From positions 620,001 to 684,000 of the forward strand of contig NZ_AP024886.1 in the NCBI RefSeq assembly GCF_024346975.1: a stretch of 64,000 nt of DNA. The letters run 5' to 3'. Positions 1-13,400 of this stretch are shown here, piece after piece (within the stretch, counting starts at the first letter, position 1; each line of letters begins with the position of its first letter). Under the pieces are notes generated by a model. It ran no database searches, was not told where the DNA came from, and saw only the letters and a list, made by a program, of their open reading frames with translations. The stretch is from Vibrio neonatus. GTDB lineage: Bacteria > Pseudomonadota > Gammaproteobacteria > Enterobacterales > Vibrionaceae. A program made the position numbers and the translations under genes.

Positions 1-3000
1 GAAATAGAATCAAACGGGGCAAGCGTCAATGCTATTTCTGGTGAATTGTATCAACTGGGAAGTGACGGCTTAGACACCATTGTATTTGATGCAGAAAGCT
101 TGGCCTTATTTGATGGGTTACTGTCGAATAATTCACAAACGCAAGTACAGCTCAGTGACGATGGCACTACCTTGACGGTGGTATTGCGTGACGACCCCTC
201 GAGCAAAGTGTTTGAAATTACGTTAGATCGCAACGGCGGTTATTCGTTACAAGCTTTTCAAGCCATAGAACAAAACAGTTTAGAAACCTTAAGTGTTGCT
301 TTGCCGGTTACTGTGACTGACAACGATGGTGACATTACAAAAGGCTTTTTAACTCTAGGTTTAACCGACGGTAATGACTTAACCATCAATAGCGTGATTG
401 CGCCAACCGCGAATGAGGACGAAATCGGAGCCACTTCGCCATCTTCTTCTGGTGACATTGGTCTTATTCAAGGTAGTGACAACGTTGAGTCCATTACTAT
501 TGCGCCTTCAGTACTGCTTGATAGCGCATGGAATCAATTAACATCTAATGGAGAAGCAACAGGCTTGCGCCTTGAAGAATCCACGGTTCAACAAAACGGC
601 GTTGGGGATTTAGTTAAAGATAAGCTGGTGGTGTATCTGGAAAGCGATCCGTCCAGCGTGGTTTTAGAAGTTGTCGTCAACGTAGACGGCACCTATCAAG
701 TTTATCTAAAACAAGCTCTAGACCAAGATAGCCAAAACCTGACCTCTCTTGATGTCCCTGTGATAGCCGTTGATACCGATGGTGATAGCAAACAAGAAAC
801 CATCTCTTTGGAGATTGCCGATGGCAGCGATCCAACCGGTCAAGATAGTTTGCTTGATTACATTGAAATCGAAGACGAATTTAGCACCTCTCGCGAGATA
901 GTATTCACCCAAGGCAGTGACAAAATTGCCGATATTTCTTTTGAAGCGAGTGTGGTGGATGACGCCACCTGGCAAGGTATCGTCAGCAACGGTGAGCAAA
1001 CCTCAGTGACTTTTGTGGATAACAAAACCATTCAAGTCAATACCGTCAATGGCGATCCAGTCTTGCTGGTCACTATTGATAATACCGGTAAATATACGCT
1101 GACTCAGTATCGCGCTATTGAGCAAGATACGGATGTGTTAAATCTGATTATTCCGACCACCGCTACCGATACCGATGGCGACTCAGTGACTCAAAACATC
1201 ACTATTACCGTGCGTGATAACATCAGTCCAACAGGTGATCCAAGCGAGGTGAGTTACACCGAAACGGGCAGTGTTGGGCAAGCCAATCAAGGCCAAATTG
1301 ATTTTTCGGTGTTTAGTGATGCCATCGAAACGGTGCAATTTTTGCCGTCTAGCATTGTGGCACCAATTTGGGCCGATCTGACTTCTAATGGCGAAGAGAC
1401 CAGCGTTAGTTTGTCCAGTGACGGCACAGTGTTAACCGTATCAACCGCCACTCAAGACGTGCTTATTGTCAGCATTGGCGTTGACGGCAGTTACAGTATT
1501 GTGCAAAACGCAGGGCTTGATCACCCAAGTGCCGGTGATCTATCTGATAATTTATTAGTGTTACCCATCAATGTATTAGCCACTGATTATGATGGTGATA
1601 CTGCCTCAAACGTGGTTTCGATTAACATCACGGATGGCGCCGATCCACAGGCTGCCAACAGTAGTATTCAATATATCGAACTTGGCGAAATAGTGAGAAC
1701 CGTTTCGGCGCAAGTGGTGATTACTAAGGGATCGGATGCCATAGATACTGTGGTGATTGACCCAGAAATCATTAATGATCCTGATTGGTTAGGCATTACT
1801 AGCGGTGATTTGGATACCGAGCTTCGCGTCGATGGAAATGCATTGACCGTTTATTATCTCGATGCTGGCAATAATGAAGTGCAAGTGCTGAACGTGAGTA
1901 TTGCGCTAGACGGCACTTATACCGTGGTGCAGTCCAAACCGATAGACCAAGATCCGACAACCGATTCTATTTTGCTCGACATTCCAGTGCTTGTCACTGA
2001 CACCGACCAAGATACCGCCAACGCTAATATCTCCTTGACCATCATTGATGGTGCTCCGCCACTGGTGAGCGACAAAACCATCGCCTTTACTGAAAAAGCC
2101 ACTGAACAAAGCTTTTACGATCAATTTTTAATTGTGGTGGCTGATGACCCTATTGAGACTGTGGTATTTAATGTTGATGCGTTAAACGCCGATCCTATCT
2201 GGGATGGTTTGGTCAGCAATGATTTACCACTGAGTTTTTCTTTAAGCAACAATGACACTTTGCTGACTCTGTATGTTACTGGCGATACCAGCAATAAAGT
2301 GCTTGAAGTTGAACTGGAAGATCTGGCGGGCAACTTTAGAGTCACACAATTTCAAGCCTTAGATCATAGCGTGCTAGAGACTTTGTTATTAGATCTAAGA
2401 GTAGATGTATTTGATACCGATGCGTTAGACAGCGAACCGCAAATTGCCAATATTAGCATCGAGATCACTGATGGTGACAATGCCACTATCACGCCGAGCA
2501 CAGCGCCATTGAGCACCGAAACAGGCCAAGAGATCACTATCTCAGGCACAGTAAATGTGCAGCAGGGAAGTGACGATGTATTTAGTGTGGTGTTCGATAA
2601 AACCAGCATTGAAAATGATACTGATTGGACAGGGCTGTTAAGCAATAATAGTAATTTAGAAGTCAGTGTTACTGGCAATAATTTGATTGTGTATGTGTCA
2701 GGTGACAGCAGTAATTTAGTACTGGAAGCCAGCATCAACGCAGATGGTGGTTACACTGTCACTCAATATCAGGCGCTAGAGCACAACGGCACTGATTCTA
2801 TCTCATTAACCTTACCTGTGATTGTCACCGATACCGATAATGATTCAGTCTTTACCGACATCTCTTTGCAAATAGAGGACGGGGACGACCCTGTTATCGT
2901 CAATGCGAATGTTGAGTTGTTTGATGACGCGACTGATACGCCAACCGCAGCGACAGGAAATGTCGGCTTAGCGGTTGGCAGTGACGTTATAGAATCGATG

Positions 3001-6000
3001 AACGTCACCTTAACAGATGCTGAATTGGCCGCATGGTCCAACATTAAAAGCAACGGTCAAGCAACCACCTTAGAGGTCGCATCAGGGCAATTATTGTTGA
3101 CCTTAGATGACGGAACCGAGGTATTAAAGCTGGAAATTGGTTTGGACGGGCAGTACTCGGTCACGCAATTTTTGCCGATAGACCAACCTGCTTCCAACCA
3201 AAACCTATTGTCGGTGACCGTAACCGCGACTGATGCGGATCAAGATGCTGATAGCTCTGTGATTAGCATTACTATCAATGATGGTGTTGATCCAACTTCA
3301 ACGGCTAGCGTGAGTACGCCACTGGATGAAAATGACATCAATGACCCCGATCAGGTGGCGAAAACCGGCAATATTGGTTTAACCGATGGAGTGGACGATT
3401 TTGCCAGTGTGGTGTTTAACGCCAGTGCGGAACAAGATGCCACTTGGCTTGCGCTTCGTAGTGACAATCAAGCCACAGAAGTCAAACTCAGTGATGACGG
3501 CACAACGCTGGTTGTACATCTGCAAGGGGATGAAACGGCGATTGTGCTGACCGCCACCATTAACTTTGATGGTAGCTACAGCATTCAACAATTGCGCGCA
3601 TTAGAGCAAAACATTGACAGCAATGTGAATGATTTAACTCTGCAAGTTGATGCGACCGATACCGATGGCGACGTGACTTCAACGACCATATCGGTTCCCG
3701 TCACCGATGGCGCAGATCCGAGCATTGTCAATGACTCCATCACTGTGGAAGAAGACCAAATTGGCGACCCTGATATTCAACCCCAACAAGGGGATCTAGG
3801 TTTAGTCAAAGGGACGGATTTAGTTGAGTCAGTCGTGATTGATGATTCAGTATTAACAAACTTGGATTGGACATCCATTACCAGTAATGGTAATGGCGTT
3901 ACCTTAGAGTTGTCATCGACCAATCAGCTGAATGTGGATGATACCTTGCTTATTAGTCGCGCCGATAACGATGCTCCAGTGCTAAAAATCATCGTTAATA
4001 TTGATGGTACATACAGCATTGAACTGTTTGAGCCTATTGATCAATTAGGTGACCAATTAAACGGTGATTCTGTTACTTTATCGCTGCCTGTTTCAGCAAA
4101 CGATGCTGATGGTGATAGCTCGCAAGCAAATATTATTGTGACTGTGAATGACGGCGCGGATCCTAGCGGCGTAGACAGCATAGTCAATTTACAAGAAACC
4201 ACAGGCGTTGTTAGCGAAGGCAACCAAATCGTCTTTATCGCAGGCAGCGAAGATATTGCTGACATCTCTTTTGATCCTGACGTGGTTTTAGATTCTGTGT
4301 GGAACGGGTTACAAACCAATGGCGAAGGGGTAACGGTTGCATTAACGGACAGCAAAACTTTAGTGGTATCTTCGGTATCTGGGGCTGAAGTATTAAAAGT
4401 AGTGATTGATAACGAGGGAAATTACCTTGTCACTCAATTTAAGCCAATTGAACAAGACTCAACGACCGATCTGACCAAGCTGATACTGCCGGTTATCGCC
4501 AGTGATTCTGATGGAGACTCAGGTACGGCAGACATTACCATCAATATTACGGATAATATTGCACCTTCCGCGCCGCTAAGCCCAATCGCCTACATTGAAA
4601 CCGGTGAAAGTGGCCAAAGCAATACCGGAAATATCCTGTTTACCCCTGGCAGTGATGCTGTGGAAACCTTAGTCATTGATGACAGCGTTGAAAGTGATGC
4701 TATATGGGGCGCATTGACTAGCAATGGCGTAGCCACCGACTTAACTTTGGATGCAACGGGTAAAGTTCTAACGTTATCCACCTCAAGTGGCGTGGATGTT
4801 CTAGTGCTGACACTTGCCGATGATGGCAGTTATTCCTTAGTGCAAAACGCCGCTCTTGATCAGTTTGCTGCCAGTGATATTAGTGAACTGCTAGTGCCTG
4901 TGATTGCCACCGATTACGACCAAGATTCTAACTCGGCAAATATCAGTATAAAGATCACCGATGGCGACAATGCCACTGTCGAGGCCAGCAGTATTTCATT
5001 GGATGAAGATGGGGTTGCCATTATTACGGCAACCGATACTGGTAGCATTAATTTGCAAAAAGGCAGTGATGCCATTAAATCGGTCGAGTTTACTCTTAGC
5101 GACGCGCAACAAACGGCGTGGGAGTCATTAACTAGCAATGGGCAAGACACGCAACTTGTCATCACCAGCAATGGTTTGACCGTACAACTGACCGATGGTA
5201 CGCCTGTATTAACTTTAACTATTGATATTTCAGGCTCTTATACGGTCACTCAACTGCAAGCGCTGGACCAAACGGCAGATGTAAATGCATTGCAAGTGGG
5301 CGTTGCCGTTACCGATACTGACTTAGATGTGGTCGCGACCACTATTGATATCACCATCAATGATGGCGATGAATTTGCGCTCTCTGTTGATGAAGCGCTG
5401 TGGAATGAAGACAGCATTGGTGATGCACTGGTGCTGCCAATTACTGGCAGTTTGGGTTATCAAGGCAGTGACGCAATTTCGAGCGTGGCATTGGAACTCT
5501 CGCCAGAGCAACTTAGCGCGTGGCAAAGCATTACTAGCAATGGTGAAGCAACCGTTTTAACCATTACTGATACAGGCATTACTGTGACCACCTTGGGCGG
5601 TGATGATGTGTTGGTGATTTCGGTCGATACAGACGGCACCTATACGCTTAATCAGTTAGCCGCTATTGACCAAGATGAAAACGACGCACTCAATCCCGAT
5701 ACGTTAGTGTTAGATGTAGGGGTTGCGGTTACCGATACCGATGGTGATGTCACTCGCGCACCGATTTCTTTCTCCATCGGTGATGGTACTGACCCCGTCA
5801 TCGTAAATGATATTGCTGATCTGCTGGAAAATGATATTGGTGATGTGACCAAGCTGCCATTTGCTGGCGATTTATCATTAGATGCAGGCAGTGATGCTGT
5901 GGTCAGTATTGCGATTAATGAAGATGTGGTTGCACTGGATAGCCCTTGGCAAGATCTCACCAGTAACGGCCTTGCGACTAATGTTGCTTTATCATCCACC

Positions 6001-9000
6001 CATCAAAGCGGCATCAACGACACTTTAACCGTATCACTTGCCGATGGTACGGTAGTGATGAAAGTGATCGTTGGTATTGATGGTTTGTACAGCATCGATT
6101 TGAGAGAGCCCCTTGATCAAGACATCAATAATTTAACGGAGTTAAGTATCGCGGTTGATGTTAAAGACAGCGATTTAGATGTTAGCTCTGCAACCATTAC
6201 CGTTAAGGTTACTGACGGTACAGATCCAAAAGGTGACGATAGTGACATTACTTTAAATGAAATTTCTGGCGTGCAATCCGATAGCGGGCAGATTGATTTT
6301 GTTGCGGGTAGTGAAGATATCCAGAGCTTGAGTTTCAATCCAGACGTGGCGTTAGATGCTACATGGAATGGATTGCTTAGCGAAGGCTTAGCAACAGACG
6401 TCGTGCTATCCAATAGCAATAAAACTCTAACGGTTATTGTTGATGGCGACCCAGATCAGAAAGTGCTTGAAGTGACCATTGATGATGATGGCGAATATGT
6501 TGTCACTCAGTTTAAACCGATAGAACAAGACACGCTTTCCAATCTTACTGAACTCATACTGCCAGTGTTGGCAAAAGATTCCGACGGTGACAGTGGCACA
6601 GCCAACATCAACATCAAAATTAATGATGCGGGTAATCCGGTTGGCACGGATATCAATGTCAATTTCAAAGAAGAGGGTTTGCCGCTTGAGATCAGCGATC
6701 AGCAAATTGTCTTTACTCCAGCAAGTGACTCTATTGAAACCTATCAATTGGACGCCAGTTCCATTGCAGTAGATGCCTGGAATAATCTTACCAGTAATGG
6801 CGCTGCCACCTCGGTAAGCATAAGCGGCAATACTTTGTCGGTGATTTTAGCCGATGGTTCTGATGCGGTGGTATTGCAGTTGGTTCTTGCCGATGACGGC
6901 AGTTTTAGCGTTAAGCAAAACTTGCCTCTTGACCAAGATGTAACCAGCAACGTTAATGAGCTCTCTGTGAGTGTGATTGCCACCGATTTTGATGGTGATA
7001 GTGACAGCGCAGACATAAAACTTAAGATCACAGACGGTATTGATCCCAAAATACTGGACGCCACATTGAATTTTGTCGAAGTGATCGACGGCTCATCTTT
7101 TACTGGCACTATGACCATCAATAAAGGCATTGATGACATCGCCAGTGTTAAATTTGCCGATTTAGCGGCCGATTCTCCTTGGCACTCCATTACCAGTGAT
7201 GCTCAACCCACAGACTTAACTATTAACTCTGATAAAACCGAAATTACTGTCTATAAAGACGGTGATCTTTCGCAATTGGTGCTGGTGGTGAAGATTGCTG
7301 CCGATGGCACCTACACCATTACCGAATACGACGCGGTTGACCAACCCGTTGATGGGCCGTTAGCCCTTGAGCTTGATGTGGTGGTAACCGATACCGATTT
7401 AGATGTGGATACGGGCACGCTAAAACTGAACATTTTTGATGGCGCGGATCCCGTGGTATTGGATGGTGCGATTGATATTGTCGAGATTTCCGGTGAACAA
7501 ACTTTTTACGAAAGCTTTGTGATTACCCAAGGTACAGACGAAATCGTTGCGGTGACGTTTGGCGATAGTATTGAAACCGCAACAGAATGGACTGGATTGG
7601 TCAGTAACGACCTAGCCACTAGCGTTGCGGTGACTAATAGCCCCAATAATAACTTACCAGGTAACACCTTAATTACCGTTTATATTGGCAATGATCCGAC
7701 CAATAAAGTGTTGGAAGTTGAAATTCTCGACCTTGAAGGGAACTACCGAGTCACTCAATTCCAAGCGCTTGATCATGAAAGTTTAGAGAAGTTACTGCTC
7801 GATATTCCTATTTTTGTTGAAGACAGTGACGACCAAACAGACCCAGTAGAAGCAAAAATAGCGCTGACGATTTCTGATGGTGACGATCCTGTACTCAGTA
7901 GCGATACACAAGCGTGGAATGAAGACGATATTGGTGTCGCTTTCCCTATCTTCTCTGATCTAAATCTTGTGACTGGCAGTGATGATATCAGCAGTGTCCG
8001 CTTTGAATTGACTACAGACCAGCGCAGCGCATTAGAAAACTTAACAAGCAATGACTTAGCCACAGACGTTGTCGTGACAGATAAAAGCATAGTGGTCAGC
8101 CAATCAGGCCAAGATGTGTTAGTGGTGACCTTAAAAGACGATGGCTCTTATTCCATTGAGCAAAAACGACCACTTGATCAGGACGCAACAGATAAAACCA
8201 ATTTAGTGTTTGATGTGGTGGTGGCAGACAGTGATGGCGACGACAACATTGATCCTATCACCAACAGGCCGCCCTCTGTGATTGATATTACCATTACCGA
8301 TGGCAGTGTGATTGAGTCTGATGATGCCGCCCTTGCTTGGGATGAGGATGATATTGGTATTGCAGGTTATGAGGTGGAAGGGGATCTGAATTATCAAGGC
8401 AGTGACGCCATTGATAGCGCAGTGATTAACTTAACGACTGCGCAGCTAACGGCGTGGCAAGCCATTACCGTGAATGGTCAATCCACAACGCTGGAACAAA
8501 CAGACCAAGCTTTAATTGTACGCTCAGCTGGCGTGGTGGCTCTGCAACTTACCCTCAATAGTGACGGCACTTTTAAGTTGGAGCAATTCCTCGCCGTTGA
8601 TCAAGCCAACAGTGGCGGTGATGAAACTTCACTTAGTGCAGGTGTGCTATTTACCGATACCGATGGTGATACTGCAAATTCAACCATTACTGTCACCATT
8701 GATGACGGCACTGATATCAAGTCCAGTGATGTGATTGAGGGCTGGAATGAAGATGAAAGAGGCACAGATACTCAGCCAATAGAAGGGGATATAGGCCTGA
8801 CGTTGGGCGCTGATGTGCTCGCCAGTTTAGATTTTGTATTTAATGCGGCGCAACAAACCCAGTGGCAATCCATTACCAGTAACGGACGTGCGACTAGCTT
8901 GGTAGTGAATGAACGTTCAATTGAAGTGTTCGATGGCACTACTTTGGTGTTGTCGATGAGCATGGATATTGCGGGTAACTACAATATTGAACAATTTGCT

Positions 9001-10420
9001 GCCATTGATCAGAGCGCAGATAATGATCTGCTTGAGCTTTCGGTCGGGGTGAGCGCGATTGATGCCGATGGTGATGAAACACTCAGTGAAATAGAACTAA
9101 AAATAGAAGATGGCGCAGATATTGGGCTGATAGAAGATACGGTAGTAGTGAACGACAATGCTTTAGATAGTACGCCATCTGAAGGGGATCTGAGTTTCAT
9201 TGCGGGCAGTGATGAGTTGGTCAACCTAGCGTACAACCTGACTACTGCACAGAACACTAGCTTAGATGCCTTAACCAGTAACGGTAAAGCGACAAGTTTC
9301 ACCATAACCGAAGACAACACTCTAATAACCGTTAGCCTGACCCAAGCACCTAACACACCAGTAATGACCATCAAGCTTAATCAAGATGGCACCTATGTGG
9401 TCGATCAAATTCAAGCGATTGATCAAACTGCAAGCAATGATAAATACATTTTAAATTTGAATGTGGATGCCACTGATACCGATGGGGATGTGACTAGTGC
9501 GAATGCCATAGTGACCATCGAAGATGGTGATGATCTTACCTTCACCGATGCCGCTATCTCTCTGCAATGGAACGAAAATAATATTACTGGTGGAGTAGAT
9601 TTCCCAGTCACTGGCGATGTGGGGTTAACCCAAGGGGCCGATGCGATAGCCTCAGTGATGTTCTCACTGAGTAGCAGTCAGCAATCTGCGTGGGACGGAT
9701 TAACCTCCAACGGTATTAAAACCAAAGTCGTGATAAGCGATGACGGACAAACCTTTAGTCTAGTGACCGATGACACTAATTTAACCCCTGTATTTGTCGG
9801 CACTATTGATATCGATGGCAAATACAGCTTTGAGCAGCTGCAAGCGTTAGATCAAGTTGCCTCGGATGATTTTAATCGCTTAGGTGTCACCGTTGAAGCT
9901 ACCGATAGTGACAATGACACAGTCACTAAAGAGATCAGCATCAACATAGAAGATGGTACCGATCCAACCTCCGACGACCAAGTGACGGCTGTCGATGAGA
10001 ATCTCATTCTTGACCCAGATGCAGATCCTGTCACGGGCAGTGTCGATTTAGTGAAGGGGATTGATGCGGTTGCGACAGTAAAATTTGATGCTTCATTGAG
10101 TACAGATTTGGCGTGGGGCTCACTGCTCAGTAACAATCAAGCGGTTGGTTTACTGTTAAGTACAGATGGCACCACTTTTACCGTACATATTGCGGGCGAT
10201 ACTCGCGATGTAGTGCTAGTGGCAAGCATCAACTTAGACGGCTCTTATTCCATTGAGCAGTTGCAAGCTCTTGAGCAAGACAATTCGGCTTTGGATATTA
10301 ATGACCTTACCTTGATTGTGAATGCAACCGATACGGATGGGGATGTCTCAACCGCTGAAATCAACCTCAAGATTGCCGATGGCACTGATCCACAAGTGAA
10401 TGTTGTGCCAGCAGTGACAC
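1..10420 (+). repeat. About 25 tandem T1SS-143-like protein repeats
   Basis: The DNA encodes consecutive modules of roughly 370-450 bp. They can be counted by their recurring ends (for example near 375, 825, 1225, 1635, 2050 and 2475, then onward to about 10390), which read as variants of DGADP or DGDDP. Units differ clearly in sequence, so this is an old, diversified array and not a recent exact duplication. Confidence 0.85.
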
Positions 10421-13400
10421 TGGCGGAGAGTAGTATCGACCAAGGTGATACAGGCGTGCCACCAATCCAAGGTGGTAAAGATCCCGATGCGAACTTAGAG
10501 AGCGCAAGCTCTAGTGTTACATACCTACAAGGCAGTGACGATGTTGAAGCTTTCTATTTAGATACCGCCAATGTGAGTGCCACTTTTGCCGATGGTAGCG
10601 GTGATGTCGCACTGACCTATCAAGGCCAACCGATTACCTTTATTGTGGTTGCCGGCGGCTATATGGGCGTGGCATCGGTAAATGGTCAACAGCTGGACAT
10701 TCTGTCCATTCAAATCAACAACGATTTAACCAGTGCTGACTTTGGCCAATTTGATTTTGAGTTAATACGATCCATCGATCACCCCATTTCGGGCCCTGAT
10801 ACCAATCCAGACTCTGCTGACACCCTTAACATTGTATTGCCAATCTATGTGCAAGATATGGACGGAGATAATTCTCCAACCAAAGACTTAGTCGTCAGCG
10901 TGGCGGATGATGTGCCAGAGGTGATTGAAAAATCCTTTACCGTGACTGAGGGAGATGCTTCTTCAACCATTAATGTGTTGCAACAGAGCGGCCTCGAAAC
11001 ACAAGGTGCAGATGATGGGGCATTAACCCAGATTCAAATTGGCGGCACGGTGATCTCCATTGATCCAAGCGGCGGTTTCCAAAGCTTTAATTTGTATAGC
11101 GACGGTAGCGATCCTGCTAATCCTATTGATGCTGATTCTCTGATGGGCGTGTTAGAGGTTCACCCTGATGGGCGAATCCGATTCACCGCAGAGGATGACG
11201 TTAAGCAAATAGGAGACTCGGTTGCCATTGATGTACAAGTGACAGCAACCGATGGTGATGGCGATACCAGTACCAAAGCAATCAATATCCAAGTGGATGA
11301 TATTACGTCACAAATCACTTCAACTGGAGCAAGCGGCAGTGAAGATGCAGGTCGAAGTGTCACTCAAAATGACACTAATGCTCAGGATAATCTTCCTGTA
11401 GGTGATGCGCCAATCAAGGTCAATATCAGTGTTAACACGGACGATTTTGATAACAACGAACAGCTTGGCGCGATTACGGTAAAAGGGGTAGATGCCACAC
11501 AAGGTGATTTTTATTACTTCAACGGTGCTAACTATGTAGCGCTGACCGTTAATGGCTCAGAAGTGACCCTTAGTAAAGATCAGCTGATGGTGTCAACGCT
11601 GGATAATGAAAACTGGAATGTGGAGAATTTATTCTTTGTTCCGGCGCGAAATCAAGGTTCAGAAGGCACCGATTACACCTATGACATTAGTGTCGAGGTG
11701 TATCGAAATAATGCCCTTAGCGAAACGTTAGATGGCAGCTTGGACGTTGAGGTAAAAGCCATTGCAGATTCCGCAACATGGGAGCCATCAGCGGGTAATT
11801 TTGAAGTTACCGTGGATGAAGATGGTGACGATGCGATATTGCAAATCTTGGCGCAAACTCAAGACCAAGACGGCTCTGAAACCATTACCTATGAAGTGAG
11901 CTTTGTTGAAGAACTAGGCCATCAACTGTTGATAGATGGTGTAGTACAAACGCCTAACGGCTTTGGATTGTTTATTATCTCTGCCGATGATATTGGCAAG
12001 GTAACGGTGAATCCAACCGATAACTGGAGTGGCACTATTTCTGTAAAAGTGGTCGCTATTACCACTGAATCCGATGCCAATGCTTTAGTACCTGAAGCTC
12101 GCTCTGAAGAGCGCTTCTTTAGTATCAAGGTCAATCCAATCGCGGATGATGGCGCTATGGTACTCACGCGTATTCAGTTAGAAGAAGATACCACCACCAC
12201 TTTAGATCAACATATTAAGCTTAGCCCAAGCCAAGATCTTGACGGTTCAGAGCAATTATTGGTGCAAATTTCTGGGCTAGCAGACAGCAATGGCAACTTA
12301 GCCACGTTAACTTGGCTTGGAGACCCTGCGGATAACCCGATCACTGAGATTTCCACTGGGGTATACGAAATCCCCTATGACATGCTTTCGCAAGTGCAAT
12401 TTACCCCTTACTTAAACAGTAACGTCGATTTTAATATGACGGTGGTCGGGATTATTCGAGACTTTGCCCAGCAACTGGAAAACATTGATGAGACTACAGG
12501 TACGGGTACGTCCGTTACGGTCAGCAATGATAAAATTATAGATTCACGTCAGCTGGTGGTTGATCTTAAAGGTGTTGCCGATTTCCCAATGATTAATATT
12601 GATGGATTGGGCGATACTTGGCAGCCAACTTTTGATGGCGAAGGAAACGCGATAGGTGTTGAAACATTAATTGATGAAAATACCGATGTACCACTGAACT
12701 TTAAAGTGTTTAGTGGGGAGCTTGCCGATACACCGTTAGATGATTCTGAATCAGTGACGGTTCTGATTTCTAATATTCCTGATGGCGTAAAAGTGCTCGA
12801 TAGTGAGAATAATGAAGTTTACTTATTGTTTGTTGGTTATGACTCATCAGGAGGTCCAATCTATCAAGCGAACTTAACTGAGGCGGGCATTGATACAGGC
12901 ATAATTTTAAGACCTATTCCCTCGTTTACCGGCAATATCGATCTTAAGGCAACTTTAGTAGTTACCGAAAGCGATGGTGATACTAAGGTTATTGAAGGCG
13001 AGATCATCATTAAGGTTCAGCCGGTGATTGATGCCAAAGATGGCTATCAGCGCACCTCTACCGGCAACGAAGACAGCTTTATTGAAATTGATTGGCAGCC
13101 CGCAGATGCGGATTATCCTGACTCTGATGAAGTGATTAAATTAGTCACTTTGTCGGGTTTCCCTGCAGGTTCTGAAGTGAGAATTGACGGGGTAATTACA
13201 ACAGTTGCTGCGGACGGGCGAATTACCATTTCTGAAAGTAACGGCTTGCGTGCACTGCTTAGTGGTTCAGGTATCGTAGAAGTGAAACCGTCTGCCGACG
13301 ACAGTACCGACTTCCAACTAGATGTGAGCATTGAAGTTTCAGAAGATGACTACGAGTTCACCGACGGTCAAGCCGAGTTTGAAAACACAGCAACGACCAT

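Noticed and set aside
1..10420. Regular repeats that could suggest a CRISPR array or satellite DNA
   Set aside because: The period is ~370-450 bp, sequences diverge between units, and one reading frame stays open throughout; they are protein repeats.
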